From: an uncultured Lachnospiraceae bacterium | GTDB taxonomy: Bacteria > Bacillota > Clostridia > Lachnospirales > Lachnospiraceae | Length of the DNA: 64,000 nt | Reading direction: 5' to 3' | NCBI GenBank assembly: GCA_947632555.1 | Contig: CANRPU010000010.1 | Coordinates: forward strand, 42,847-106,846 | In this document: one piece after another, positions 25,910 to 34,785 of the stretch | Layout: every line of letters begins with the position of its first letter | Position numbering within the stretch: the first letter of the stretch is position 1 | Position numbers and translations under genes: made by a program | The notes under the pieces: generated by a model | The model's input: the letters and a program-made list of their open reading frames with translations, nothing else | What the model was told of the DNA's origin: nothing | The model's database searches: none

Positions 25910-28041
25910 TGGTGGGCAGAAAAAAGCGGGATCTCTCCCATATTAAAAAAGATATAGTGTCCGGCATCGTGGTGGCGCTGGTGTCCATTCCCATTTCCAT
26001 GGGTTACGCGCAGGTGGCGGGGCTGCCTGCCGTGTACGGACTTTACGGCTCGGTCTTTCCCGTGCTGGTGTACGCGCTGGTGACATCGTCCCCCCAGTTT
26101 GTCTTTGGGGTGGATGCCACTCCCGCGGCGCTGGTGGGCGGCGCGCTGGCGGGGCTGGGCGTCGCGGCAGGTTCACAGGAGGCCGCCGCCCTGGTACCGG
26201 CGGTGACGGCGGTCACGGCGATCTGGCTGTTCGTGTTTTTTCTGCTGAAAGCGGGCAGGCTGGTAAAATATATCTCCAAGCCCGTGATGGGAGGTTTTAT
26301 TTCGGGGATCGGCTGTACCATTATCCTGATGCAGGTGCCCAAGCTTTTCGGGGGCAGCGCCGGAACGGGAGAGCTTTTTGTCCTGCTCTACCATATCGGA
26401 CAGGAGCTGCGGTCATTTCATCCGCTGTCCGCGCTTTTGGGAGTGGGGACGGTGGTGATCCTGCAGATGGCCCGGAAAAAAGCCCCCAAATTTCCCATGT
26501 CCGTAGTTCTCATGGCCGCGGGGGCGGGACTGACCGTGTTCTGCCGTCTGGAAGAGCGCGGGGTGAAGCTGCTTTCCGGGGCGCCCGCGGGGCTGCCGAA
26601 GCTGGTGATACCCGATCTTTCCCTGATCCTGCCGCACCTGGAGGAGATCGTCCTGCTTTCCCTCACCATCGCGCTGGTCATTATGGCGCAGACGCTGCTG
26701 GCCACGGGCAATTACGCTCTGAAATACAATTATAAGATTCAGAACAACAGGGAAGTGCTGGCCTACGCGGCGGGAAATGCCGCTGCCGCTTTTACAGGCT
26801 GCTGTCCTGTCAACGGGAGCGTGTCCAGAAGCGGGATCGCGGATCAGTACGGCTGCAGTTCCCAGTTGATGTCGGTGACCGCCGGTGCCGCTATGATCCT
26901 GGTGCTGTTGTTCGGAACGGATCTGCTGCGGTTTTTTCCGGTGCCGGTCCTGACCGGGATTGTGCTTTCCGCGTTGTTGGGCATACTGGAGGTCGATCTG
27001 GCCAGACAGACCTGGAAGGCGGATAAACAGGAATTTGCTATTTTTATGGGCGCTTTTTGGGGAGTGCTGATCTTCGGGACCATTTACGGGGTGCTGATCG
27101 GGGTGATCCTGTCCTTTGTGGCGGTCATCATACGGGCGGTGATCCCGCCCAAGGCCTTTCTGGGCATGATATCGGGACATGAGGGGCTGCATAATCTCAG
27201 CCGCAACAAAAATGCCCGCCCCATTGCGGGTACGGTAGTTTACCGCTTCAGCGGCAATCTCTTTTTTGCCAATATCGATGCCTTTCAGGAAGATATCGAA
27301 AACGCGCTGAAGGAGGATACCAGACAGGTCATCGTGGATGCCAGGGGCATCGGCAGCGTGGACATTACCGCCGCCGAAAGACTGGTGATACTGAAGCGGA
27401 ATCTGAACGCGAAGGGGATTTCTTTCTACCTTACGGAGCATACGGATGCGGTGAACGACCAGCTCCGCGCGCTGGGCGCCGGAAAGCTGATCGAAGAGGG
27501 CTGTGTCAGGAGGACCGTGTCCCTGGCCCTGCGCGCCGCCGGCGTGAATAAGCCATATCCCCTGGAAGGGATCTCCGGGGAGGAAGCCTATCCTTATACG
27601 GAGGCCAATGAGAGATTGGCGGAATTTGAATGGGCTTTTGGAGAGGGCGCGGGAGAAAAGCTGGAAGCGCTGGCTGTGGAAGTGGCGGAAAAACTGGCGG
27701 ATTCCGGCGATTACAGTATGGAGAGCATCGTAAAAGCGGAAAATACGGTTTCCTGGGGGCGGGTAGGACTTTTTGACGAGGATGAACTGCTGAACCGGCT
27801 GGAGCTGTATTTTTCCGCGCTGGAGGGAAAAGGCCGTTCCGACATTAAGCAGATAGAAGAACGGCTGGAAGGCCGCCGCCATATCATAGAGGAAAAACTG
27901 AAAGAACTGAGCCCCGAGGCGATGGAACTTCTGCGCAGGCACCGGGCGGAAATGGAAGATCGTTTCAGGGAGAAAAAACCGGAGGCTTATGCCCGCTATC
28001 TGGAAATGCGCGAAAAATTCCACGAGCGGATGGAAGAATAA
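25909..28041 (+). CDS. SulP family anion transporter with STAS domain and helical tail
   Basis: An SLC26/SulP-type membrane transporter or channel for sulfate, bicarbonate or similar anions, 710 residues. The membrane part (about 10-410) shows ALVSIPISMGYAQVAGLPAVYGLYGSVFP and the NGSVSRSGIADQYG segment. A STAS domain at about 435-545 carries GNLFFAN and VIVDARGIGSVDITAAERL. The last 160 residues are charged, helical and probably coiled-coil, an unusual extension. Its ATG overlaps the stop of the DegV-kinase gene (TAATG), so it is co-translated with two hybrid kinases around it. The substrate is unknown. Confidence 0.92.
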   Translation: MVGRKKRDLSHIKKDIVSGIVVALVSIPISMGYAQVAGLPAVYGLYGSVFPVLVYALVTSSPQFVFGVDATPAALVGGALAGLGVAAGSQEAAALVPAVTAVTAIWLFVFFLLKAGRLVKYISKPVMGGFISGIGCTIILMQVPKLFGGSAGTGELFVLLYHIGQELRSFHPLSALLGVGTVVILQMARKKAPKFPMSVVLMAAGAGLTVFCRLEERGVKLLSGAPAGLPKLVIPDLSLILPHLEEIVLLSLTIALVIMAQTLLATGNYALKYNYKIQNNREVLAYAAGNAAAAFTGCCPVNGSVSRSGIADQYGCSSQLMSVTAGAAMILVLLFGTDLLRFFPVPVLTGIVLSALLGILEVDLARQTWKADKQEFAIFMGAFWGVLIFGTIYGVLIGVILSFVAVIIRAVIPPKAFLGMISGHEGLHNLSRNKNARPIAGTVVYRFSGNLFFANIDAFQEDIENALKEDTRQVIVDARGIGSVDITAAERLVILKRNLNAKGISFYLTEHTDAVNDQLRALGAGKLIEEGCVRRTVSLALRAAGVNKPYPLEGISGEEAYPYTEANERLAEFEWAFGEGAGEKLEALAVEVAEKLADSGDYSMESIVKAENTVSWGRVGLFDEDELLNRLELYFSALEGKGRSDIKQIEERLEGRRHIIEEKLKELSPEAMELLRRHRAEMEDRFREKKPEAYARYLEMREKFHERMEE

Positions 28042-28077
28042 GAATAACAAAAGATTTCCGAGGGAGGAACCGGAAAC

Positions 28078-30681
28078 ATGGCCGGAAAAATAAAAAAGAA
28101 AAGTAATATCAAACAGGACAGGAGCCTGACAGCGACCGGTGTTGTCATAGCGGTCATCATCATACTTCTGACAGGGGCCTATTTCATGATCACCGCGGTG
28201 CTGCGGGAGCGTTCCCTGACGCGTATGGAAGAAGGCGTCAATACCGTGATACAGGAAGTGAGGGCCAAGCTGGAGCGGGAAAGCCGTATTTTAAATGCCG
28301 CGGCGGGTATTATCTCCGAAGCCGACAATTTCAATGTGGAGGAAACGGAAGCCATTATGGTAACGGTTTCGCCGCTGCTGGAAACCATGAAGGTGCGGGT
28401 GCTCTTACCGGATGACACGGTGCTGGTGCCGGACGGGAGTATGGTGGACGCGTCGGGCAGCGAAAACCTTTCTTTCGCGGAGGAAGCGCCGCTGGGAGAG
28501 CATGTGACCAATCTTACCATGAGCGTGGACGGAAAGACACCCATGCTGCGCCACTTTGTTCCCATTGTGCAGGACGGGGACGTGGCCGCGCTGCTGTACG
28601 GCGTTACGGAGTTAAAGGACCTTCCCAAGAGCCTTAATATCGGCAATATTTACAATGCCAGCGCAAGTGTCTATATCATAGATACCAAGACGGGAGATTT
28701 TCTTCTGGATACGTACCATGAGGAGCTGAAAAATATAGCGGACTACGCGGAAGAGGTATATCCCAGGAAAACGAAAGGAGAGCTGACCTGGGACGAGTAT
28801 GTGGATGACGTGATGAATCAAGGAACCGGCTATATGGTCTTCCGCACGCCGCAAACCGACGGATGGGAATATATGTATTATGCGCCCGCGGGCATCAACC
28901 AATGGAGCATTGCCGTGTCCGTACCGGAAAAGGAGGCGTTTTCCAGTGTGTTCGCCGTGCAGAGGGTATGCGTTTATCTGGGCGTTCTGATGGCCGCGGT
29001 CATTATCCTGTACTATATGTGGGTACGCGGCAACGCCAAACGGATCACGCAAAAGGCCGTGGAGCAGGCTGTACTGACCGAGAAGCTGCAGAAAGCGGAA
29101 GCGGCCGACAGGGCCAAGAGCGTTTTCCTTTCCAATATGTCCCATGATATCCGCACGCCCATGAACGCCATCATCGGTTTTACCACTCTGGCGCAGGCCA
29201 ATCTGGACAACAGGGAAAAGGCGCAGGAATATTTAAAGAAGATCCTGTCCTCCAGCAATCATCTCCTCTCTCTCATCAACGATATCCTGGACATGAGCCG
29301 GATCGAATCGGGCAAGTTGCACATTGAGGAGAAAGAGTGTACCATTCCGGACATCTTCCGGGATATGCGCAATATCATCCAGACGCAGATGCAGGAAAAG
29401 CAGCTGAATTTCTTTATGGACGCCATGGATGTGACGGATGAGAACATTTACTGCGATAAGCTGCATGTCAACCAGGTGCTGCTGAATCTGCTTTCCAACG
29501 CCATTAAATTTACGCCGCCCGGCGGTACCGTGGCGCTGACCATCCGCCAGAAACCCGGCGCGCCCAAGGGCTACGGTTCTTACCAGATCTGTGTCCAGGA
29601 TACGGGTATTGGTATGAACGACGAATTTATCCGGCATATCTTTGAACCTTTTGAAAGGGAAAGAAACTCTACGGTAAGCGGGATCCAGGGTACGGGACTG
29701 GGCATGGCCATTACGAAAAACATCATAGACACCATGGGCGGTACCATCGCGGTCCAGTCCGAGCAGGGAAAAGGCACCCGGTTTATCGTGGATCTGGATT
29801 TCAGGCTGCAGTCCGAACCTCATCGGGAGGAAAAGGTGGAAGAACTGGAAGGTCTGCACGCGCTGGTGGTGGATGACAATTTCGCGACCTGCGACAGCGT
29901 GACTAGGATGTTGAAGCAGATCGGTATGCGTTCCGAGTGGGTGCTGCACGGCAGAGAGGCCGTACTGCACGCCAGACAGGCGCATGAGCTGGGAGATGAT
30001 TACCACGCTTATATTGTAGACTGGTTTCTGCCTGATCTAAGCGGCCTGGAAGTGGTACGCCAGATCCGCGCCATTGTGGGAGAGGACGCGCCTATTATCA
30101 TCGTAACCGCTTATGACTGGAGAGCGTTTGAGGAGGAGGCCAGAGAGGCCGGCGTGACCGCCTTCTGCAACAAGCCCATCTTTTTCTCCGAACTGCGCAG
30201 CCTTCTGGTCGCGGCGGCCGAAGGAGATACATCCCAGGGGGAAGTCACCGCGGAAGAAGCGCTTATCCCGAATGTGGGAGATCGGTTCAGGGGTGTGCGG
30301 CTGCTGCTGACGGAGGACAATGAGCTGAATCGAGAGATCGCGGAAGAACTGCTTTCCGACAGCGGTTTTTTGGTGGATACCGCGGAGGACGGCACTGTGG
30401 CGGTGGAGAAGGTCAAAAACGCCGAACCGGGGTATTACGCGCTGATCCTGATGGACATCCAGATGCCCAGAATGAACGGATATGAAGCCACCAGAGCCAT
30501 CCGCGCGCTGGACGATCCAGGGATCGCCAATATCCCCATTGTGGCCATGACGGCCAACGCGTTTGAGGAAGATAAGAAGCAGGCCTTGGAAAGCGGTATG
30601 AACGCGCATATCGCGAAACCCATCGACGTGAAAAAACTGCTGGAGGTGCTCACGGATATCCTGAGCGGGAGGCAGGAGTGA
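28078..30681 (+). CDS. Hybrid histidine kinase with extracellular sensor and two receivers
   Basis: An 867-residue membrane kinase. Two membrane helices (about 20-42 and 300-322) flank an extracytoplasmic Cache-like sensor. A short coiled coil leads into HisKA (MSHDIRTPMNA, His356), the HATPase domain (NAIKFT, DTGIGM, GLGMAIT), a receiver with Asp648 in YIVDWFLPDLSG, and a second receiver with Asp793 in LMDIQMPRMNGYE. No HPt domain is present, so an external HPt, such as that of the 20455 kinase, may be needed for phosphotransfer. It follows the SulP gene by 36 bp with its own AGGGAGG site. Confidence 0.92.
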   Translation: MAGKIKKKSNIKQDRSLTATGVVIAVIIILLTGAYFMITAVLRERSLTRMEEGVNTVIQEVRAKLERESRILNAAAGIISEADNFNVEETEAIMVTVSPLLETMKVRVLLPDDTVLVPDGSMVDASGSENLSFAEEAPLGEHVTNLTMSVDGKTPMLRHFVPIVQDGDVAALLYGVTELKDLPKSLNIGNIYNASASVYIIDTKTGDFLLDTYHEELKNIADYAEEVYPRKTKGELTWDEYVDDVMNQGTGYMVFRTPQTDGWEYMYYAPAGINQWSIAVSVPEKEAFSSVFAVQRVCVYLGVLMAAVIILYYMWVRGNAKRITQKAVEQAVLTEKLQKAEAADRAKSVFLSNMSHDIRTPMNAIIGFTTLAQANLDNREKAQEYLKKILSSSNHLLSLINDILDMSRIESGKLHIEEKECTIPDIFRDMRNIIQTQMQEKQLNFFMDAMDVTDENIYCDKLHVNQVLLNLLSNAIKFTPPGGTVALTIRQKPGAPKGYGSYQICVQDTGIGMNDEFIRHIFEPFERERNSTVSGIQGTGLGMAITKNIIDTMGGTIAVQSEQGKGTRFIVDLDFRLQSEPHREEKVEELEGLHALVVDDNFATCDSVTRMLKQIGMRSEWVLHGREAVLHARQAHELGDDYHAYIVDWFLPDLSGLEVVRQIRAIVGEDAPIIIVTAYDWRAFEEEAREAGVTAFCNKPIFFSELRSLLVAAAEGDTSQGEVTAEEALIPNVGDRFRGVRLLLTEDNELNREIAEELLSDSGFLVDTAEDGTVAVEKVKNAEPGYYALILMDIQMPRMNGYEATRAIRALDDPGIANIPIVAMTANAFEEDKKQALESGMNAHIAKPIDVKKLLEVLTDILSGRQE

Positions 30682-31727
30682 TCAGGACATTAAACATTAA
30701 TAACAGAAGATATCTGGGAAATAAATACAAGCTGCTTTCTTTTATCCAGCGGGTGGTGGAAGACGAATGCGGGAACGTGGACACAGTAGCCGATATTTTC
30801 GCGGGAACGGGGGCCGTCGCGTCGGCGTTTCAGGACAAGCAGCTGATAACCAACGACATTATGTACAGCAATTATATCTGCAATCTGGCATGGTTTTCGC
30901 CCAGACAGTACGATATCGGGAAAATAGAGCGGATCCTTGGGGAATATAATGAACTGCGCGTCCGGGAAGAAAATTACATGACCGAAAATTTTTCGGACAC
31001 TTATTTCAGCCATGATGACTGTTCCAAAATAGGCTTTATCAGACAGGATATCGAGGACAGGTACCGGGCCGGGAGGATCACGTTAAGGGAAAAGGCCCTG
31101 TTAGTCACTTCCCTGCTCTACGGGATGGACAAGATCGCCAAAACCTGCGGCCACTATGACGCCTACCGCCAGGATGTGGAATTTGACATGCATCTGGAGA
31201 TGGCGCTTCCGCTGGCCAGCCGGGAGAACGATCCCCGCAACAGGTGCTATAACACGGACGCCAATGTTCTGGCGAGAAAAATAAAAGCGGACCTAGTGTA
31301 TCTGGATCCGCCGTACAATTCCCGCCAGTACTGTGATGCCTATCATCTGCTGGAAAATGTGGCGCGCTGGGAAAAGCCGGATGTGTTCGGCGTCGCGAGA
31401 AAAATGGACCGGAGCAGGTTGAAGAGCCGCTACTGCACCAGAAGCGCGGGAGAGGCCTTTGAGGATCTGGTCCGGCACCTTTGCTGCCGGTATATCCTGT
31501 TTTCCTATAATAACATGGCGGAAAAAGGAAACGAGCGGTCCAACGCGAGGATTTCCGACGAGGATATCTACAGGATCCTGGAGGCGAAAGGAACCGTAAA
31601 GGTGTTTTCGGAGGACTATAAAGCGTTTACCACAGGAAAATCGGAGATAGCGGACAATCAGGAAAGATTGTTCCTGTGTATCTGCGGAGAAGAGGAGCAG
31701 GAAAAGGTATGGTGCAATCGCCTTTGA
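30678..31727 (+). CDS. DNA adenine methyltransferase of a type IIS R-M system, first of two
   Basis: A 349-residue N6-adenine methylase. The SAM-binding motif is IFAGTGAVASAF and the catalytic motif is DPPYNSRQY, preceded by the RYLGNKYKLL start seen in type II MTases. It starts with a GTG that overlaps the stop of the hybrid kinase gene, but the functional operon clearly begins here: methylase 2 overlaps it by 19 bp and the endonuclease follows. It likely modifies one strand of an asymmetric site. Specificity is inferred only from the AlwI-like nuclease. Confidence 0.88.
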   Translation: MIRTLNINNRRYLGNKYKLLSFIQRVVEDECGNVDTVADIFAGTGAVASAFQDKQLITNDIMYSNYICNLAWFSPRQYDIGKIERILGEYNELRVREENYMTENFSDTYFSHDDCSKIGFIRQDIEDRYRAGRITLREKALLVTSLLYGMDKIAKTCGHYDAYRQDVEFDMHLEMALPLASRENDPRNRCYNTDANVLARKIKADLVYLDPPYNSRQYCDAYHLLENVARWEKPDVFGVARKMDRSRLKSRYCTRSAGEAFEDLVRHLCCRYILFSYNNMAEKGNERSNARISDEDIYRILEAKGTVKVFSEDYKAFTTGKSEIADNQERLFLCICGEEEQEKVWCNRL

Positions 31728-32635
31728 ATTATACGGGGGGCAAATACAGGCTGCTGCCTCAGATACTGCCGCTTTTTCCGGAGAGGATAGACACGTTTGT
31801 GGATCTGTTCTGCGGCGGCTGCAATGTGGGGATCAACGTGAAGGCCAACCGGTATGTGTACAATGACATTTCCGAAGCGCTCATCGGCGTGTTTTCCGTG
31901 ATGCGGCGGACGGAGCGCGACAGGTTTGTAAACAGGGTGCAGGAGATCATTGATGAGTACGGTCTGTCGGACGTAAAGACCAACGGATACGCCTTTTACG
32001 GCTGCAACAGCGCAGACGGCCTGAGCGCCTATAACCGGGAACCTTTTTTCAGGCTCCGGGCGGATGTCAACGCGTCTGCCGTCCACGATGATCCGTATTA
32101 CATAAAATTATACGTGCTGATCCTGTATGCCTTTAACAATCAGATCCGGTTTAACGCCAACGGAGAGTTCAATCTGCCGCCGGGGAAAAGGGATTTCAAT
32201 CAGAAAATGTACGAGAAACTGTGTCGGTTCATTGACCTGCTGCAGGCGCAGCAGGCCGTATTTTCCAACCGCCCGTTTACGGAGGTTGGCCTGGAGAAGC
32301 TTGGAGAGGAGGATTTCGTCTATGCGGATCCGCCCTATCTGATCACCTGCGCCTCTTACAATGAAAAGGGAGGATGGACCGAACGGGATGAGTACGATCT
32401 GCTGCGGGTATTGGACAGCCTGACAAAACGGCATATCCGGTTTGCCCTGTCCAATGTACTGGAAGCAAAGGGAAGAGTGAATACGATACTTTCGGAATGG
32501 CTCCGGGAAAGACCGGAATACAGAATGGTGGAGCTGCGGTTTACCTACAATAACGCAAGCTATCAGCGGCAGAACAAAGAAAAGCGTACCAGGGAAATCC
32601 TGGTTCTGAATTATGATCAGGGGGATTCGCGATGA
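31709..32635 (+). CDS. DNA adenine methyltransferase (D12 class), second of two
   Basis: A 308-residue Dam-like D12-class N6-adenine methylase with the N-terminal SPLNYTGGKYRLLPQI, SAM motif FVDLFCGGCNVG, NNQIRFNANGEFNLPPGKR and catalytic ADPPYL. The ATG at 31709 follows AGGAGCAGGAAAAGGT and lies inside the end of methylase 1; the longer frame from 31676 is not needed. The D12 class includes Dam/DpnM enzymes that methylate GATC, which fits a GGATC-type target for the system. Its stop overlaps the start of the endonuclease. Confidence 0.93.
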   Translation: MVQSPLNYTGGKYRLLPQILPLFPERIDTFVDLFCGGCNVGINVKANRYVYNDISEALIGVFSVMRRTERDRFVNRVQEIIDEYGLSDVKTNGYAFYGCNSADGLSAYNREPFFRLRADVNASAVHDDPYYIKLYVLILYAFNNQIRFNANGEFNLPPGKRDFNQKMYEKLCRFIDLLQAQQAVFSNRPFTEVGLEKLGEEDFVYADPPYLITCASYNEKGGWTERDEYDLLRVLDSLTKRHIRFALSNVLEAKGRVNTILSEWLRERPEYRMVELRFTYNNASYQRQNKEKRTREILVLNYDQGDSR

Positions 32636-34710
32636 AGGTGGCGGACGGCCAGATCTTTAATCTGATGGATACAAACGGAAGACGGAACGATGTCATCAAT
32701 GCCCTGCAGGGGTATCTGACTGTTTTGGACAATGTGCAGAATGAGCAGAAGATGGAATGGGCTTCCATGCCGGATAGTCTGGCGCAGTATGAGTTTTACC
32801 GGCAGGCGCTGGAACTCTCTCCGGAGGTATTCCGCCAGCATCAGCCGTATGACCGGCTTCTGGATGAGCTGGAAAAATATCCCGATTTTAAAAACGCCGT
32901 GGAAAACGGAGATCTGGACTGGATAAAAAACAACCGGCGTAAGTACGGCGGGCTGATCAAACAATTTGACAAAGGAGTGGAGGACAGGGCCCGCCACTAT
33001 ACCAGCAACCTGGTCAAACTGGGGTTTGCCGATAAAGGGAGAAAACTCTCGCCCGCGGGAGAACTGCTGCTGGATCTGAAAAAGATAAAAAAGGACGCGC
33101 TGGAGCGGCTGCTGCCCATAGACGGGGTAAATATCGTCTATTTAAGGCAGCTTCTGAAACTCAGGATTTTCTCGTCAGACGGAAAGCGTTATTATTCGCC
33201 GTTTCATCTGGCCTTGTTCGCACTGTTAAAAAGGCCGCGCTTTGCGGAGGACGAGTTTCTGGAACTGGTGCAGGGGTTTAACCCTTCCGTCGGCGTCCCG
33301 GATCTGGAGTTTTATGTCCTGCATTACCGGGCGGGAGATATCGCGGACGGGATCCCGGTTTTTGTTCCCGATTCCCTGAAACAGGGTGGGAAAATGACGG
33401 AGGAGGAGTTCAGAAACCATTTTAAAAACAGAAAAAGCGGCACCGGCGTAGATATTTACTGGGATTTTTATGACGCGCTGTGGAATTTTGCCGCGGACAG
33501 ATCCGAAAGCGGTCTGGATAAGCTGCTGACCTGTTATAACGGCAGCAGGGAAATGCTGGATAAGGCGTTCGGCAGGGGAAAGCGTCTGTTCCGGTATCAG
33601 GCGGGGGAAAGGCCGGCGGTGGAGCGCTTTTTAAGCGAGAACGGGGAAATGTTTACTTCAGATCTCAATCAGGATCTGTACGCGCGTTTTTCGCTGTCAA
33701 AGACGCTGGACCAGATCCGGGAATACTCCGATACCACCAAACGTATCTTTAAGGCAACGGGGATCATCAGCTTTGACAGCGGCTTTGTGGAGCTGGCGTA
33801 CAGGGAACTGTGCGTATGTCTGCTGGATGAGGCGAAGATCAGGGAACAGGCGGCCGGAAACGTAGAGGAAGTGTCCTGTCCCCACGGCGCCTCTTACGAA
33901 GAATATGAAGAAGGCGTAAACAGTTATTTTTGCGGCGTGACACAGCTTTCGCGGATCCTGGGATATACGGAGAGCGAGATACGCCGCATAGAAGCCAATG
34001 TGCGGAAAGAGTTCGCGGGAGCGCCGATTGACCGGATCCCTGCCATCGTGGCGGACAAGCGCGGGAAGGAATTCGCGGCGTTTATCAGGAAAAACTATCC
34101 GGCGGACAAGGTGAAGGAGATCCTGGCCCTGTTTGGGGACCGCTCCAGGGATAACGCGATCCAGAGGCTGGTCAGCACGGACGCCACGGTCCCCACTATC
34201 TATGAGTATATGACGGGAATAGCGTGGTACTATTTTTCAGGGGAGAAGATCAATCTGCTGGACAGCTATAACCTGACTTTGTCCGCGGATTTTGAACCAC
34301 TGGTCCACGCGGGAGGCGGACAGGGGGATATCGTGATCCGCGAAAAAGACAAGGTCGTGATGCTGGAAGCCACGCTGATGAATGCCGGGAACCAGAAGCG
34401 GGGGGAATGGGAGCCGGTGCTGCGTCATGCCATCAACCTGAAGGTGGAAGAAGAAACGGCGGGAACGGGAAGAGAGGTCACTACCTTTTTTATCGCGGAC
34501 CATTTTGACAGCAATACCATCAATATCTGGAAAGCGGTGGCCGCGGTACCGCTGCAGTCTTCCGTGGATAAGGGAAAATTTACGGACAATGTGGTCATCA
34601 TGCCGGTCCGGACCGATGAACTGGCCGCCCTTATGGACAGGCATGAGGAATACGATGCGGTCATTTCCAGTGTACACAGACTTTTTGAAGCGGAAAAAAA
34701 CGAAGTTTGA
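32632..34710 (+). CDS. AlwI-family type IIS restriction endonuclease
   Basis: A 692-residue nuclease of the AlwI/MlyI/PleI/BstNBI family, which recognises short asymmetric sites (GGATC for AlwI, GAGTC for MlyI) and cuts to one side. The N-terminal two thirds is the recognition part. The C-terminal cleavage domain contains a PD-(D/E)xK-like arrangement, Asp566 in QGDIVI and Glu579 in VMLEATLM. The Lys is replaced by Thr (EAT), as in this family. Four-base overlap with methylase 2 (ATGA) supports co-regulation. Two methylases for one nuclease is the expected set for an asymmetric site where each strand needs its own enzyme. The exact site is not proven. Confidence 0.83.
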   Translation: MKVADGQIFNLMDTNGRRNDVINALQGYLTVLDNVQNEQKMEWASMPDSLAQYEFYRQALELSPEVFRQHQPYDRLLDELEKYPDFKNAVENGDLDWIKNNRRKYGGLIKQFDKGVEDRARHYTSNLVKLGFADKGRKLSPAGELLLDLKKIKKDALERLLPIDGVNIVYLRQLLKLRIFSSDGKRYYSPFHLALFALLKRPRFAEDEFLELVQGFNPSVGVPDLEFYVLHYRAGDIADGIPVFVPDSLKQGGKMTEEEFRNHFKNRKSGTGVDIYWDFYDALWNFAADRSESGLDKLLTCYNGSREMLDKAFGRGKRLFRYQAGERPAVERFLSENGEMFTSDLNQDLYARFSLSKTLDQIREYSDTTKRIFKATGIISFDSGFVELAYRELCVCLLDEAKIREQAAGNVEEVSCPHGASYEEYEEGVNSYFCGVTQLSRILGYTESEIRRIEANVRKEFAGAPIDRIPAIVADKRGKEFAAFIRKNYPADKVKEILALFGDRSRDNAIQRLVSTDATVPTIYEYMTGIAWYYFSGEKINLLDSYNLTLSADFEPLVHAGGGQGDIVIREKDKVVMLEATLMNAGNQKRGEWEPVLRHAINLKVEEETAGTGREVTTFFIADHFDSNTINIWKAVAAVPLQSSVDKGKFTDNVVIMPVRTDELAALMDRHEEYDAVISSVHRLFEAEKNEV

Positions 34711-34735
34711 CATGAAGTGGAGAGAAAACTTCATG
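34711..34735 (+). other. Inverted repeat after the restriction operon
   Basis: CATGAAGT and ACTTCATG pair over a 9-nt loop immediately after the endonuclease stop. There is no T run, so it is a weak terminator or an mRNA 3'-end hairpin. Confidence 0.45.
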
Positions 34736-34785
34736 GAGGAAATCCTGTAATGGCGGCAACGCAAATATAAGAGGGAGGTATGGAT

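Noticed and set aside
26413..28050. 545-codon minus-strand frame opposite the SulP gene
   Set aside because: The SulP and STAS motifs on the plus strand are clear; this frame is a shadow.
34711..34749. 12-codon frame MKWRENFMEEIL after the endonuclease
   Set aside because: It coincides with an inverted repeat and has no ribosome binding site; chance frame.
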